The position numbers were made by a program, and so were the translations under genes. A DNA stretch of 64,000 nucleotides from CAVRXQ01 sp963725215 (GTDB taxonomy: Bacteria; Actinomycetota; Acidimicrobiia; Acidimicrobiales; Bog-793), in NCBI GenBank assembly GCA_963725215.1, contig CAVRXQ010000002.1, positions 496,001 through 560,000 on the forward strand, read 5' to 3'. The notes under the pieces were generated by a model that saw only the letters and a program-made list of their open reading frames with translations, did not search any database and was not told the DNA's origin. Positions 49,988-58,840 of the stretch are shown here, one piece after another. The stretch's first letter is position 1. Every line of letters begins with the position of its first letter.

Positions 49988-52186
49988 TCAGCGCCACCAC
50001 GGCATCCGTGCGCCGACAGCGATCTGCTCCACCGGTGCCGAAAGCGCTTCGAGCTCGTCACGAACCCGGTCGAGGTGCTCGCGCACCCAAAGCCCAAAAC
50101 CTGCCGCACCCTCGACCGACGGAGCGAGGAGCGCAAGTCCGGCAAGCTCCTGCGCGACAGTGGCCGGACGATTGGCGATCCGAGCGGCGTAGGCGTCGCA
50201 GAGCCCGGCAAGGCGCACTGACTCTTCGAGCAAGGAAAGCTCCTCATCGGCACCGACCCTGCCACGTCCGGGGGCGACCGCCAGTCCGCGTGCGGTCATT
50301 CGCAGTCGACCGATCCCCGAATACAACTGCCAGGCGTCCTCCCTCGATATTCTCGGCGCGCCTCTTTCAGCGATGAGGGCGCGCAAGGCATCGAAGAGGC
50401 GGACGTCCGATCGCGCGGCTAGCGCGCCGGCGTCAGGCGCTGAGCTCCTCCGGCCGAGCGCCCACGCCGTTGCCTGGACGAGGAAAAGGCCGTCGTAATG
50501 GAACGCGTCGGCAAAGTCTTCGCGCGCGACTCCTGACGCGCCTCGGGGCCAAAACAGAACCCCGGCGACCAAGCTCACCCCGACACCGATCGCCACGTCT
50601 TCGATCCGCACTACGCCGATCGACCATCCGACCGGAACAAGGAGGTTGTAGAGAACCGTCAACAAAACAGTGAACGCCGCCTGTCCAACAGCGAACGGAG
50701 CGTTGGCGCGTGCTGCATACGCAGCCACGGCCACTCCGATCGGGAAAGTCGTCCACAATGCCGCGGTGTTGCCGCCGATCCCGACCAGTAACCCGGCGCC
50801 AATCGCGAAACCGATCGTCGTTCCGAGTAATGCGCGCCAGGCGTTCGCTCCGATAGATGCGGCGTTGGTGCGCAATACCGTCATCGCGCCCAGGACAACC
50901 CAGAACCCGTGCTGCACGTTCGTCAGGTCTGCGATCGCGACCGCCGCGGCGATCGCGATCGCGCCACGCGCCGCGTTCAAGAACGAGACCGAAGCCACAC
51001 CCGAGTGGATCCGCAACAGCGAATCCAACCCGCCGATCACGGGGATGTGCTTCTTGCTGACGGCAGCCCCCGGCGGTTCCTCGGCGAGAAAGCCTCGATC
51101 CTGGAGCGCGTCGGCTCGCGAAGCGCGCCTCGCGGCAATGAGCGCGTCGATGGCCATGTTTCTCGCCGCCACCGCGATCATCAGAACGTTGAAGGCAAGG
51201 TGGATCGACTCTTCGGTCGCGACAGCGCCGACGCTCGATGTTGCGATCTCGCGTTCGCGTTCTGTTAACTGCTCATCGAGAGCGCCGAGCTTCACCTCCG
51301 CCGTCCGACCGATGAGAACCTCCCCCGCTTCGCCTAACACCTCCGACGCCGAGGCGAGCAGATGGGAGTTCAGATCGTCGATTGTCCCAAGGCCACCGTG
51401 CTCTTTCGCCGCGTCGTCGACGAGGGTGACGCACCACTGAACGGTCTCGACGAGGTCGGCGAGCGCGAGGTCGGCGGCACTGAGCGCGGCCCGCCGCGCC
51501 CGGCGGAACTCCGCCATGAGCTCGTCTTGCGCCTCGTGCGCTTTGCGCAGGAGGGGGAGATCCGCGATCCCCGATCCGAGGCGTCCGATCGTCTGGGCAA
51601 GCACGTCTAACGTCGACGACGATCTCTCGCGAAGCTGGTCCGCTGGTTGTTTCGGCGAGATCGCCAACACCGCGAGCGTCGCCGCCGCGGAGGCGAGCCA
51701 CCAACCCTCGAGCCGCGAGGGCAACAGTGACACCGACCCCGGTGACGCGGCCGGAAGGATGAACGCAACGAGCGCGGCCGTGGTTCCCGAGGCGGTGTTC
51801 GATCCGACGACGCCGAAAAAGATCACGACGAAGACCACCGGGACCGCTATCGACGATGCGAGCGCCGCCGAGGAGTGGATCGCGGTGCCAATCGGAATCA
51901 ACACGGTGCCGGCAACAGCGAGGCCAAGGTGCGCCACGAGCTTTTCTCGCCTCGTGCCGCCGAAGTTCGCGATCACGAGGCTCGCGAATCCTCCAAACGT
52001 CGCGAACAGGGCCATCTGCGAGTCGTGGACGACCTGACTCGTGATCGCGAACAGCGACGGTATGACGAGCACCGCCCTCAGCGCGGACGCCGCTCCCGCC
52101 GCCGACCAAGTCGGTCTGAGATGTCGGAGACTCGCCCGCACCTTCTGGAACTGCGGAACGGGCGGCACGACCTCCGTTTCGGCCAT
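49988..52186 (-). CDS. FUSC-family (aromatic acid exporter-like) membrane protein
   Basis: A 732-residue protein with two membrane blocks of about five or six helices each (residues ~35-175 and ~425-560), separated and followed by long helical soluble parts. This is the layout of FUSC/YccS/AaeB-type proteins, many of which are proposed to export aromatic or toxic acids. Seen: ALFATFGGFASLVIANFGG in the first block, and the second-block signature FWVVLGAMTVLRTNAASIGANAWRALLGT in the usual place (here in shortened quotation: VVLGAMTVLRTNAAS). The ATG at 52186 is immediately preceded by a 17-bp palindrome. Substrate unknown. Confidence 0.82.
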   Translation of the reverse strand: MAETEVVPPVPQFQKVRASLRHLRPTWSAAGAASALRAVLVIPSLFAITSQVVHDSQMALFATFGGFASLVIANFGGTRREKLVAHLGLAVAGTVLIPIGTAIHSSAALASSIAVPVVFVVIFFGVVGSNTASGTTAALVAFILPAASPGSVSLLPSRLEGWWLASAAATLAVLAISPKQPADQLRERSSSTLDVLAQTIGRLGSGIADLPLLRKAHEAQDELMAEFRRARRAALSAADLALADLVETVQWCVTLVDDAAKEHGGLGTIDDLNSHLLASASEVLGEAGEVLIGRTAEVKLGALDEQLTEREREIATSSVGAVATEESIHLAFNVLMIAVAARNMAIDALIAARRASRADALQDRGFLAEEPPGAAVSKKHIPVIGGLDSLLRIHSGVASVSFLNAARGAIAIAAAVAIADLTNVQHGFWVVLGAMTVLRTNAASIGANAWRALLGTTIGFAIGAGLLVGIGGNTAALWTTFPIGVAVAAYAARANAPFAVGQAAFTVLLTVLYNLLVPVGWSIGVVRIEDVAIGVGVSLVAGVLFWPRGASGVAREDFADAFHYDGLFLVQATAWALGRRSSAPDAGALAARSDVRLFDALRALIAERGAPRISREDAWQLYSGIGRLRMTARGLAVAPGRGRVGADEELSLLEESVRLAGLCDAYAARIANRPATVAQELAGLALLAPSVEGAAGFGLWVREHLDRVRDELEALSAPVEQIAVGARMPWWR

Positions 52187-52203
52187 GCGCGGTTCTACCG
52201 CGC
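52187..52203. promoter_or_regulatory. 17-bp palindrome abutting the FUSC start codon
   Basis: GCGCGGTTCTACCGCGC: 7-bp arms (GCGCGGT/ACCGCGC) around TCT, placed directly before the ATG of the FUSC gene, 20 bases after the end of the upstream gene. Could be an operator, a terminator of the upstream gene, or an RNA hairpin limiting translation. Confidence 0.4.
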
Positions 52204-52223
52204 TCGTTCGAACAACGTCTTGT

Positions 52224-52691
52224 TCACCCCCGGGACGTTTGGAGCTGAGTGATGATGTCTTTCAGTGCAGCGTCCTGCGCGACCAAATGGCGTTGAATCT
52301 CGCGCGCTTCATGGAGGACCGCCTCGGCGTCCTTGTAGGTGTTCTCCGACCGCTTGTCGGATGCCGTGGACAGGATGTTCTGGCCGACCATGATGATCGA
52401 CAACAACACGAGCTGTAAGAACGTCTGGGAGACCCAAGAGACAAGGACGACGGCCGAGTGCGACTTGATCGCGTCCGGGAGGCTCACGAGCGCGAGCGCG
52501 ATGAACAGGTACGCGCACCACATCGACCCCACGCCGTCGGTGATCTTCACCGCGAGCCAAGAGTTGAAACGTGAGGCTGCGCTGTTGTGGGGCAATTGGT
52601 CCCGCACTTTGACGGGGTGCCCGTGCCCCGAGAGGAGCTGCTTCGTGTGTTCGTGGGGCGGGTATAGCGGTGCGGCGGCGGCGTCGCTCAT
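52224..52691 (-). CDS. two-helix membrane protein, DUF1003/low-affinity-iron-permease-like
   Basis: A 155-residue protein. After a soluble start (residues 1-50, including HEHTKQLLSGHGHPVKV) come two helices (MWCAYLFIALALVSLP and VLVSWVSQTFLQLVLLSIIMV), then GQNILSTASDKRSENTYKDAE and a helical tail EAREIQRHLVAQDAALKD. The helix-loop-GQN pattern resembles DUF1003 proteins; the name 'low-affinity iron permease' for relatives is not proven. ATG 52691 has a strong GGAGAAGGAC ribosome site, which decides it over a longer frame. Same strand as the FUSC gene. Confidence 0.7.
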   Translation of the reverse strand: MSDAAAAPLYPPHEHTKQLLSGHGHPVKVRDQLPHNSAASRFNSWLAVKITDGVGSMWCAYLFIALALVSLPDAIKSHSAVVLVSWVSQTFLQLVLLSIIMVGQNILSTASDKRSENTYKDAEAVLHEAREIQRHLVAQDAALKDIITQLQTSRG

Positions 52692-52796
52692 GTCCTTCTC
52701 CTTCTCCTCGCCTCGTTGCGGCGTTGAATTCCGACGTAGTTGACCACGCGCGATCGAACCACACCGAGCTTCGTGCGCACCCGTACCATCGGCGAC

Positions 52797-54749
52797 GTGG
52801 CCGAGGAACGACATCCGACGGCCGAGGCGTTCGGATCGCTCTGGCGGATCCTCATGGGCCGGCCGCTGAGACGCTCGGAGACCGAGAAGGAACGGATTAA
52901 TCCGTTCGAAGGGCTCTCGGCGCTCTCGCTCGACGCGCTGACATCGGTCGCGTACGGACCCGAGGCGATCATCGTCGTGCTCGCCCTCGCCGGGGCGAGC
53001 GCGATCCATCTCGTTTGGCCGATCACGATCGTCATCGTCGGGCTACTCGTGATCTTGGTCGTCTCGTACCGACAAGTGATCGACGCCTATCCAGAGGGCG
53101 GCGGCGCGTACGCGGTCTCGCGGGCGAACCTCGGCAAGTGGCCGAGCCTTCTTGCCGGCGCGGCGGTGATCGTCGACTACGTCCTCACCGTCGCGGTCTC
53201 GATTGCGGCCGGCGTCGGCGCGTTGACCTCTGCGTATCCGACGCTCCATTCACAGACGGTGCCGATATGCCTCGGGATCCTTGCCGTGATCACGCTCCTC
53301 AACCAACGCGGCCTCGGCGAGGCCGCGCGAGCCTTCCTCCTGCCGACGGTGCTCTTCATCATCGGGATCTTCGCCGTCATCGTGATCGGTCTCGTCCATC
53401 CCTTCGACCGCAACGGCCCGCTTCCGGGACACGCGATCACGTCGAGCCACGCCCTCGAGGTGGTCGGCGTGTTGCTCGTGTTGAAGGCGTTCGCTGCGGG
53501 ATGCTCGGCGCTGACCGGTGTCGAAGCGATCGCCAACGGGGTTCCGTTGTTCAAAGAGCCACGAGTCGAACGGGCTAAGCGGACCGAGGCCCTGTTAGGC
53601 ACGATCCTCGGAGCGATGCTGCTCGGTCTCGCCTGGTTGGCGAAGATCTGGCAGATCGGCCCGCGCTCTGGCCAAACCGTGCTCAGCCAGATCATCGCCA
53701 TCGCGCTCGGCCGTCACCTGGCGTACTTCACGATCTCCCTTGTCGTCACCCTCGTCCTTGCACTCGCCGCCAACACATCCTTCGGCGGGCTCCCGGTGCT
53801 TGCGAGCCTTCTCGCCCGCGACAACTACCTCCCCCATCTCTTCGCGCTTCGCGGCGATCGCCAGACCTTTGCCAACGGCATCTGGTCGCTCGCCGCGCTG
53901 TCGGGGATCCTGCTCATCGCGGTGAACGGGGTTACCGAGCGGCTGATCCCACTCTTCGCGATTGGAGTGTTCACCGGTTTCACACTCGCCCAAGCGGGGC
54001 TAGTCGTGCATTGGGCACATGAGCGGTCGCATCGTTGGCGCCTGCGGGCTTCGGTGAACGCACTCGGTGCCCTGCTCACCGGAACGGCAACCGGGATCTT
54101 CCTCCTCACGAAGTTCACCTCGGGAGGTTGGGTTGTCGTCGTGGCGGTGCCGCTCTTCATGTTCACATTCGTGCGTGTAGCGACCTACTACTCCCGTGTC
54201 GGTCGAAGCCTCGCACTCGAGGGGACGCCACGACCTCCACGTGCCCGTCGCACCCTCGTCATCGTCCCGATCGTCGGCGTCACGAGACTCGCCGAACATG
54301 CAATGAGCGACGCCTTGAGCATCGGCGACGACGTCATCGCAGTCACGGTGGTCGAAAAGGGCGAGGGCACGGATTCGACGGCGCAGATGCGAGAGAACTG
54401 GGAACGGTGGAACCCGGACATCCCGCTTTTGATTCTCGAGTCGGAATACGCGTCGGTCGTTCAACCGATCGTCGAACTGATCGGCAATCTGTGCGACAGC
54501 CGCGACGAACAGGTCGTCGTGCTGATCCCGGACATCGTGCCCTCCAAGTCTCGGTACTCGGTATTGCACAACCACATCGACTTCGTGCTTTCGAACGCTC
54601 TTCGCCACCGCGAGGACATCATCCTCGCCCGACGCCGCGTATCGATCGAAGAACTCGCGGCCGAAGCGTCCGAGGACGACGCGACCGCGGCGACAACCCG
54701 AGCCAAAGGCGAGCCCACGGACGCACAAGCATCCGACCGCGACCGTTGA
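52797..54749 (+). CDS. APC-superfamily permease, KimA-like potassium/amino-acid transporter
   Basis: A 650-residue transporter: about twelve helices (residues ~45-480; motifs SLDALTSVAYGPEA at helix 1 and SYRQVIDAYPEGGGAYAVS) followed by a ~130-residue soluble C-terminal domain (RTLVIVPIVGVTRLAEHAM, DDVIAVTVVEKGEG, VVVLIPDIVP). This layout is that of KimA-type K+ importers, whose soluble domain can bind c-di-AMP; amino-acid transport remains possible. GTG 52797 lies 7 bases after TACCAT with no Shine-Dalgarno, fitting a leaderless mRNA; TTG 52740 would add 19 residues. Confidence 0.8.
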   Translation: MAEERHPTAEAFGSLWRILMGRPLRRSETEKERINPFEGLSALSLDALTSVAYGPEAIIVVLALAGASAIHLVWPITIVIVGLLVILVVSYRQVIDAYPEGGGAYAVSRANLGKWPSLLAGAAVIVDYVLTVAVSIAAGVGALTSAYPTLHSQTVPICLGILAVITLLNQRGLGEAARAFLLPTVLFIIGIFAVIVIGLVHPFDRNGPLPGHAITSSHALEVVGVLLVLKAFAAGCSALTGVEAIANGVPLFKEPRVERAKRTEALLGTILGAMLLGLAWLAKIWQIGPRSGQTVLSQIIAIALGRHLAYFTISLVVTLVLALAANTSFGGLPVLASLLARDNYLPHLFALRGDRQTFANGIWSLAALSGILLIAVNGVTERLIPLFAIGVFTGFTLAQAGLVVHWAHERSHRWRLRASVNALGALLTGTATGIFLLTKFTSGGWVVVVAVPLFMFTFVRVATYYSRVGRSLALEGTPRPPRARRTLVIVPIVGVTRLAEHAMSDALSIGDDVIAVTVVEKGEGTDSTAQMRENWERWNPDIPLLILESEYASVVQPIVELIGNLCDSRDEQVVVLIPDIVPSKSRYSVLHNHIDFVLSNALRHREDIILARRRVSIEELAAEASEDDATAATTRAKGEPTDAQASDRDR

Positions 54750-54763
54750 CGCGACCCCGAAGC

Positions 54764-55825
54764 TCACGCGAAACGCCTCCGCACCCTGGGCCATCCTTTG
54801 CGCCACGCCGTCCAGGCAAGCATCAGCGCCACGGCGAGGGCGAGGACCGAAAAGGCGAGATCACCGAGGACCGAGACGAGAGATTTCACCGCGTCGACGA
54901 AACTCGTGATGGCGACGTGCCAAGCATGCGCAAAGCCAGTCGGCGACGCCTTGTGATGCGCTCGATGAGTGACCGCAAGGTTGATGGTAAGGGCCGAGAA
55001 CGCGACCTGCTGGGAAAGGACCCGCTGTTGACCTTGGATCTGCTCGATCTCGGACTGGACGAACGAGATCTGATTCTCGACTTGAAGGAGGTCCGAGACC
55101 TTGCCCGATTTCGACAACAGAGCTTCGAGCTGACTGCGCTCGTCCACGAGCGCGCGTAGGCGCGCGCCAAGATCGACGACTTGGCTCGTGACGTCCTGAT
55201 CTGAGGTCACGAGCGAGCGGACGGTTCCGGTTGCCCGTGCGCGGCCGACGAGCCGCTGGAACGACGAAGCGGGGACGTCGAGGACGAGGGTGCCCCCGAC
55301 GTTGCGTCCCGACTCGACGACGTCGGAACGACCCACGTAGCCGCCAAACGACGCGACGAGGGATTCGAGCCGGTTGACCGCACGTGGCAGCTCTGCCCGT
55401 CCGACGACGAGTCGCAAGGTGCCGGTCGCGACGATGTCGCGCGCGAAAGGCTGCACGGAGGAAGGAGAGCTGGCGCGATTTGGCGCCGTCGGTTGCACCC
55501 TCGGCCCGACGGTCGCCTGTTTCGAAGTCACCCCAGAGGTCGAATTGGTCGTGGCTAAACCGTTCGCGGCGTGTGCGACCGCCGGGGTGACGACCGATGG
55601 AGCGCCGGTTCCGACGACGAGCACGACGATTAGAGCGATAACTGCGGCGAGCCCGCCCGCCGCGACCACGAGCTCGCGCGGCCGGAAACGACTGAACAGG
55701 TCTCGCGTTTGTTTCGAAGCGCCCGTAGTCGCCGCAGCGCGGATCGACTCTGGCCCCGATCGTGGAACGGTGATCGATTCTGAGCTGCGCCGCAAAAGAT
55801 CAGTGAGTTCGTCTTCGGTGATCAT
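54764..55825 (-). CDS. DUF4349 membrane protein, coupled to an ECF sigma factor
   Basis: A 353-residue protein: cytosolic N-terminus of about 48 residues (ITEDELTDLLRRSSESITV), one helix (VVAAGGLAAVIALIVVLVV), an extracytoplasmic DUF4349 domain (TGTLRLVVGRAELPRAVNRL, GGYVGRSDVVESGRNVGG, LDVPASSFQRLVGRARATG) with a coiled coil (ERSQLEALLSKSGKVSDLL), and a second helix near the C-terminus. The ATG overlaps the sigma factor stop (ATGA). By position and topology it is the likely anti-sigma factor, though no zinc-binding ASD motif is visible. Confidence 0.78.
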   Translation of the reverse strand: MITEDELTDLLRRSSESITVPRSGPESIRAAATTGASKQTRDLFSRFRPRELVVAAGGLAAVIALIVVLVVGTGAPSVVTPAVAHAANGLATTNSTSGVTSKQATVGPRVQPTAPNRASSPSSVQPFARDIVATGTLRLVVGRAELPRAVNRLESLVASFGGYVGRSDVVESGRNVGGTLVLDVPASSFQRLVGRARATGTVRSLVTSDQDVTSQVVDLGARLRALVDERSQLEALLSKSGKVSDLLQVENQISFVQSEIEQIQGQQRVLSQQVAFSALTINLAVTHRAHHKASPTGFAHAWHVAITSFVDAVKSLVSVLGDLAFSVLALAVALMLAWTAWRKGWPRVRRRFA

Positions 55826-56370
55826 CGAGCATCCTCGATCGGCGATATAACCGCGTGTAACTCAGGATCCGCGCTGAGTACTCGGCGAGCCTCATGCAGG
55901 CGGGATTTCACGGTTCCCGCCCGCCGGTGAATCGCTAGAGCGATCTCCTTTTCCGAAAGCCCCGCGTAGTACCGGAGCACGAGGGGAACGCGCAGATGTT
56001 CTGGGAGACGGCTCATCCCAGCTTGAACCGCCCGCGTGAGTTCGTCTGTGATGGCGAGATCCTCGGGACGCCTGGTGGGGTCCTCGACGTCGTCGGCGTC
56101 GGCGAGTTCGTCGCGGCGACTCTTCTCGCGCTGTTCTTTTCGCGCCAGCGAGTAACAGGAGTTCATGACGACTCGGAACAGCCACGGTCGCGCGCCTTCG
56201 CCCTCGGGCATGGCGTCGCGGAATCTCCACATCCGCAAGAAGGCCTCTTGGACAGCTTCCTCGGCGTCGGTGGCACTGCCAAGGATCAAGAACGCCGCGC
56301 GGTACGCGGGCACGTACCACTTCGCGATCCAACGGTCGAGCTCACCGTCGTCGCGCGGCGGGCTATTCAC
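55822..56370 (-). CDS. ECF RNA polymerase sigma factor
   Basis: A 182-residue sigma-70 of the extracytoplasmic-function type. Region 2 is seen in YRAAFLILGSATDAEEAVQE and FLRMWRFRDAMPEGEG, RPWLFRVVMNSCYSLAR; region 4 in LPEHLRVPLVLRYYAGLSEK and EIALAIHRRAGTVKSRLHEA. No extra C-terminal domain. GTG 56370 has GGAG five bases upstream. The next gene, coupled by ATGA, encodes a membrane protein that probably restrains it. A candidate self-recognised promoter lies upstream. Confidence 0.9.
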   Translation of the reverse strand: MNSPPRDDGELDRWIAKWYVPAYRAAFLILGSATDAEEAVQEAFLRMWRFRDAMPEGEGARPWLFRVVMNSCYSLARKEQREKSRRDELADADDVEDPTRRPEDLAITDELTRAVQAGMSRLPEHLRVPLVLRYYAGLSEKEIALAIHRRAGTVKSRLHEARRVLSADPELHAVISPIEDAR

Positions 56371-56404
56371 CGCTTCTCCGGCGTCACGACGAGCACACTT
56401 GGAC

Positions 56405-56429
56405 GACGCCCGGAAAGCGAGATCGGTTC
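56405..56429 (-). promoter_or_regulatory. candidate ECF-type promoter for the sigma factor operon
   Basis: On the minus strand GAACC is followed after 16 bases by CGTC, the general form of ECF sigma promoters (GAAC-N16/17-CGTC). It lies 35 bases before the GTG start, so transcription would begin roughly 25-30 bases upstream of the gene. Suggests autoregulation. Confidence 0.45.
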
Positions 56430-56639
56430 GAAATCGCCTCTGAACAGGGCTTACTCAAGACCATCGAACGTTCCCGCACTTCGGCATCACCCGAGAGAAC
56501 TCGGCGCGAGCGATCGGGTTGATCGATGAGGTCGGCTGGTCGCGTTGCGATACGCACATCGTCGCACCGGCTACCGTCGGCGCGTGCGCCGCGCGACGAA
56601 CGTCTCGACCTCAGATGTCGTTGAGATCGGGATGGCTCC

Positions 56640-57530
56640 GTGACGCTCGAGTTCTCTGGCCTCTACCGTCGCTACGGAGAGGTCGTCGCTCTCGACGACC
56701 TCTCATTTTCTGTTCCAAACGGTCAGGTCTTCGGTTTCCTCGGACCGAACGGCTCCGGCAAGACGACGGCGATGCGCGCCGTGTTCGGTCTCGTCGAACT
56801 CGACGCTGGCTTGGTGACATGGAACGGCGCCCGACTCGACGAGAAAACCCGACGTCGTTTCGGCTACATGCCCGAAGAACGCGGGCTGTATCCCGCGATG
56901 ATCGTCCACGAGCAACTCGAGTACCTCTGTGAACTGCACGACGTCGCACCCCGCGAAGCGCGCGCCTCGACGGCGCGCTGGCTCGAAGCCCTCGGCATCG
57001 CGGACCGGGCGAAGGACAAGCTGAGCGCGCTCTCGCTCGGCAACCAACAGCGCGCGCAGCTCGCCGCGGCCTTGATCCACGAACCGGAGTTCCTCGTTCT
57101 CGATGAGCCGTTCTCAGGACTCGACCCTGTTGGGATCGACGAAGTCTCCGGGATCCTCGCGAAGCAAGCTTCGGAAGGAAAAGGCGTGCTCTTCTCGAGC
57201 CACCAGCTCGACCTCGTCGAAGACGTGTGCGAATCCGTCGCGATCATCGACCACGGACACGCAGTCGCCGTCGGACCGCTCGACGAGCTCCGCCGTGCCG
57301 GTGCTCGCCGACTTGTCGTGAAGGTGGACGGTGACCCCGACGCGAGCTGGGCCCGTGGCCTCGTGGGAGTCTCGGTTTCGAGCGTCGATGCTGGAGGGGC
57401 CCGCCTCGTTCTCGACGATGCGACCGACAGTCAAGTCATCCTCACCGCGGCGATGGCTGCTGGGCGCGTCGAGCGTTTCGATTTCGAACAGCGCCGTCTC
57501 ACTGAGGTATTCCGAGAAGCCGTGCGATGA
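56640..57530 (+). CDS. ABC exporter ATP-binding protein, NatA-like
   Basis: A 296-residue ATPase: Walker A GPNGSGKTT, Q-loop FGYMPEERGLY, signature LSLGNQQRAQLAAAL, Walker B FLVLDEPFSGLD, H-loop FSSHQLDLVED, then a ~75-residue C-terminal extension of the DUF4162 kind. The YMPEERGLYP form is typical of NatA/YhaQ-like exporters. GTG start 56640 with a weak ribosome site. Overlaps its membrane partner by ATGA. NatAB pairs export sodium or drugs in Bacillus; substrate here unknown. Confidence 0.9.
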   Translation: MTLEFSGLYRRYGEVVALDDLSFSVPNGQVFGFLGPNGSGKTTAMRAVFGLVELDAGLVTWNGARLDEKTRRRFGYMPEERGLYPAMIVHEQLEYLCELHDVAPREARASTARWLEALGIADRAKDKLSALSLGNQQRAQLAAALIHEPEFLVLDEPFSGLDPVGIDEVSGILAKQASEGKGVLFSSHQLDLVEDVCESVAIIDHGHAVAVGPLDELRRAGARRLVVKVDGDPDASWARGLVGVSVSSVDAGGARLVLDDATDSQVILTAAMAAGRVERFDFEQRRLTEVFREAVR

Positions 57531-58825
57531 AGTCAGCGATCATCATCGCGATCGTCGTGGTTGTCCTCGGATTGCGACTGTTCATGAGAAGGCGGAGGGC
57601 GAGCAGTCCCCGCCTTCGGGAACGCTCGCTGAGCGACGTCGCCCTCGTGGCAAAACGAGAGATCCGAGAGCGGGTGAAGACGCGGGCTTTTCGCGTCGCA
57701 ACGCTGATCGTCCTCCTCGTCGTGGCCGCGGGCATCGTCATACCAGTCGTGCGAAAAGGGCACGAGACGACGGTGCACGTCGGCGTCGTGGGAACGACGA
57801 GCACGACCTTGCGAACGACGGCGCAGCAAGCAGCGATGCTTGACAGCGCGAAGGCGGCGATCTCGAGCGAACCAAACCTCTCGCGGGCGCTGAAGGACCT
57901 CAAGGACGGCACCGTCGATCTCGTCGTCGACAGATCGGCGCGCCTTTACGTGAAACAGGCGTTCTCGGCGAGCGACAACGGTCCGATCGCCTTCGTCGCC
58001 GAGAGCCTCGCGCGCACCCTCGGTCTCGAAGCGGCGCTCGTACGGGACGGGGTTTCGGCCAACGCCGCGGCACAGCTCGCAAAGCCGATCGCGCTGCCGG
58101 TCACGGCGCTAGCGCCCGCAAAGCACCGATCCACCACGGTGATCACCGCGATCTACGTGCTGATCCTCATGTACGTGCTCCTCAGCCAGTACGGGACGTG
58201 GATCTTGATGGGGATCTTGGAGGAGAAGTCGAACAGGATCGTCGAAGTGCTGCTCGCGGCGGTGAGCCCGCTCCGCCTGCTCGCCGGCAAGGTCGGCGGC
58301 ATCGGCGTCGTCGCGCTCGCCCAAGCGGCGGTGATCGTCGGGTTCGCGCTTGCGCTCGCCGCGGCGACCGGATCGGACCTCATCAAAGGGACGGCAGCTT
58401 CGAGCGTCGTCTTGGGGCTCGTCTGGCTATTGCTCGGATACGCCTTCTATTGCTGGCTGTACGCGGCCGCGGGATCGATGATCGAGCGCCAGGACCAGCT
58501 GCAAGCGATCGCGCTCCCCTTGCAGCTTCCGATCCTCTTCGGTTACATCGTCGCTTTGACCTCTCTCGGTTCCTCCACGCCGTCGGTGTTCGTGAAGGTC
58601 CTCGCCTACCTGCCCCCGACCGCCCCGTTCGAAATGACCGTATTAACGGCGAACGGGGCGGCGACGTGGTGGGAGGTGACGACCTCGGCTCTCATCTCGC
58701 TCGCTGCCACGGTGGCGCTCGCGCGCTTTGCGGCGTTGATTTTCCGACGTGCGATCCTGCGCCCGAGTCGCCAGTTCAAGTTCTCCGATGCGAGGAGCCT
58801 CTTAAGGCTTGTCTCGCGCGGCTAA
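57527..58825 (+). CDS. ABC-2 type exporter permease, NatB-like
   Basis: A 432-residue membrane partner. After an N-terminal helix and RRRRAS loop comes the NatB-type start (LVAKREIRERVKTRAFRVAT) with a helix, a ~130-residue extracytoplasmic domain, and five or six helices. The conserved cytosolic motif MGILEEKSNRIVEVLLAAVSP is present. The ATG overlaps the ATPase stop. It ends 15 bases before the convergent polyamine permease gene. Confidence 0.88.
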   Translation: MKSAIIIAIVVVVLGLRLFMRRRRASSPRLRERSLSDVALVAKREIRERVKTRAFRVATLIVLLVVAAGIVIPVVRKGHETTVHVGVVGTTSTTLRTTAQQAAMLDSAKAAISSEPNLSRALKDLKDGTVDLVVDRSARLYVKQAFSASDNGPIAFVAESLARTLGLEAALVRDGVSANAAAQLAKPIALPVTALAPAKHRSTTVITAIYVLILMYVLLSQYGTWILMGILEEKSNRIVEVLLAAVSPLRLLAGKVGGIGVVALAQAAVIVGFALALAAATGSDLIKGTAASSVVLGLVWLLLGYAFYCWLYAAAGSMIERQDQLQAIALPLQLPILFGYIVALTSLGSSTPSVFVKVLAYLPPTAPFEMTVLTANGAATWWEVTTSALISLAATVALARFAALIFRRAILRPSRQFKFSDARSLLRLVSRG

Positions 58826-58840
58826 AGAGCCTCGCCGCGC

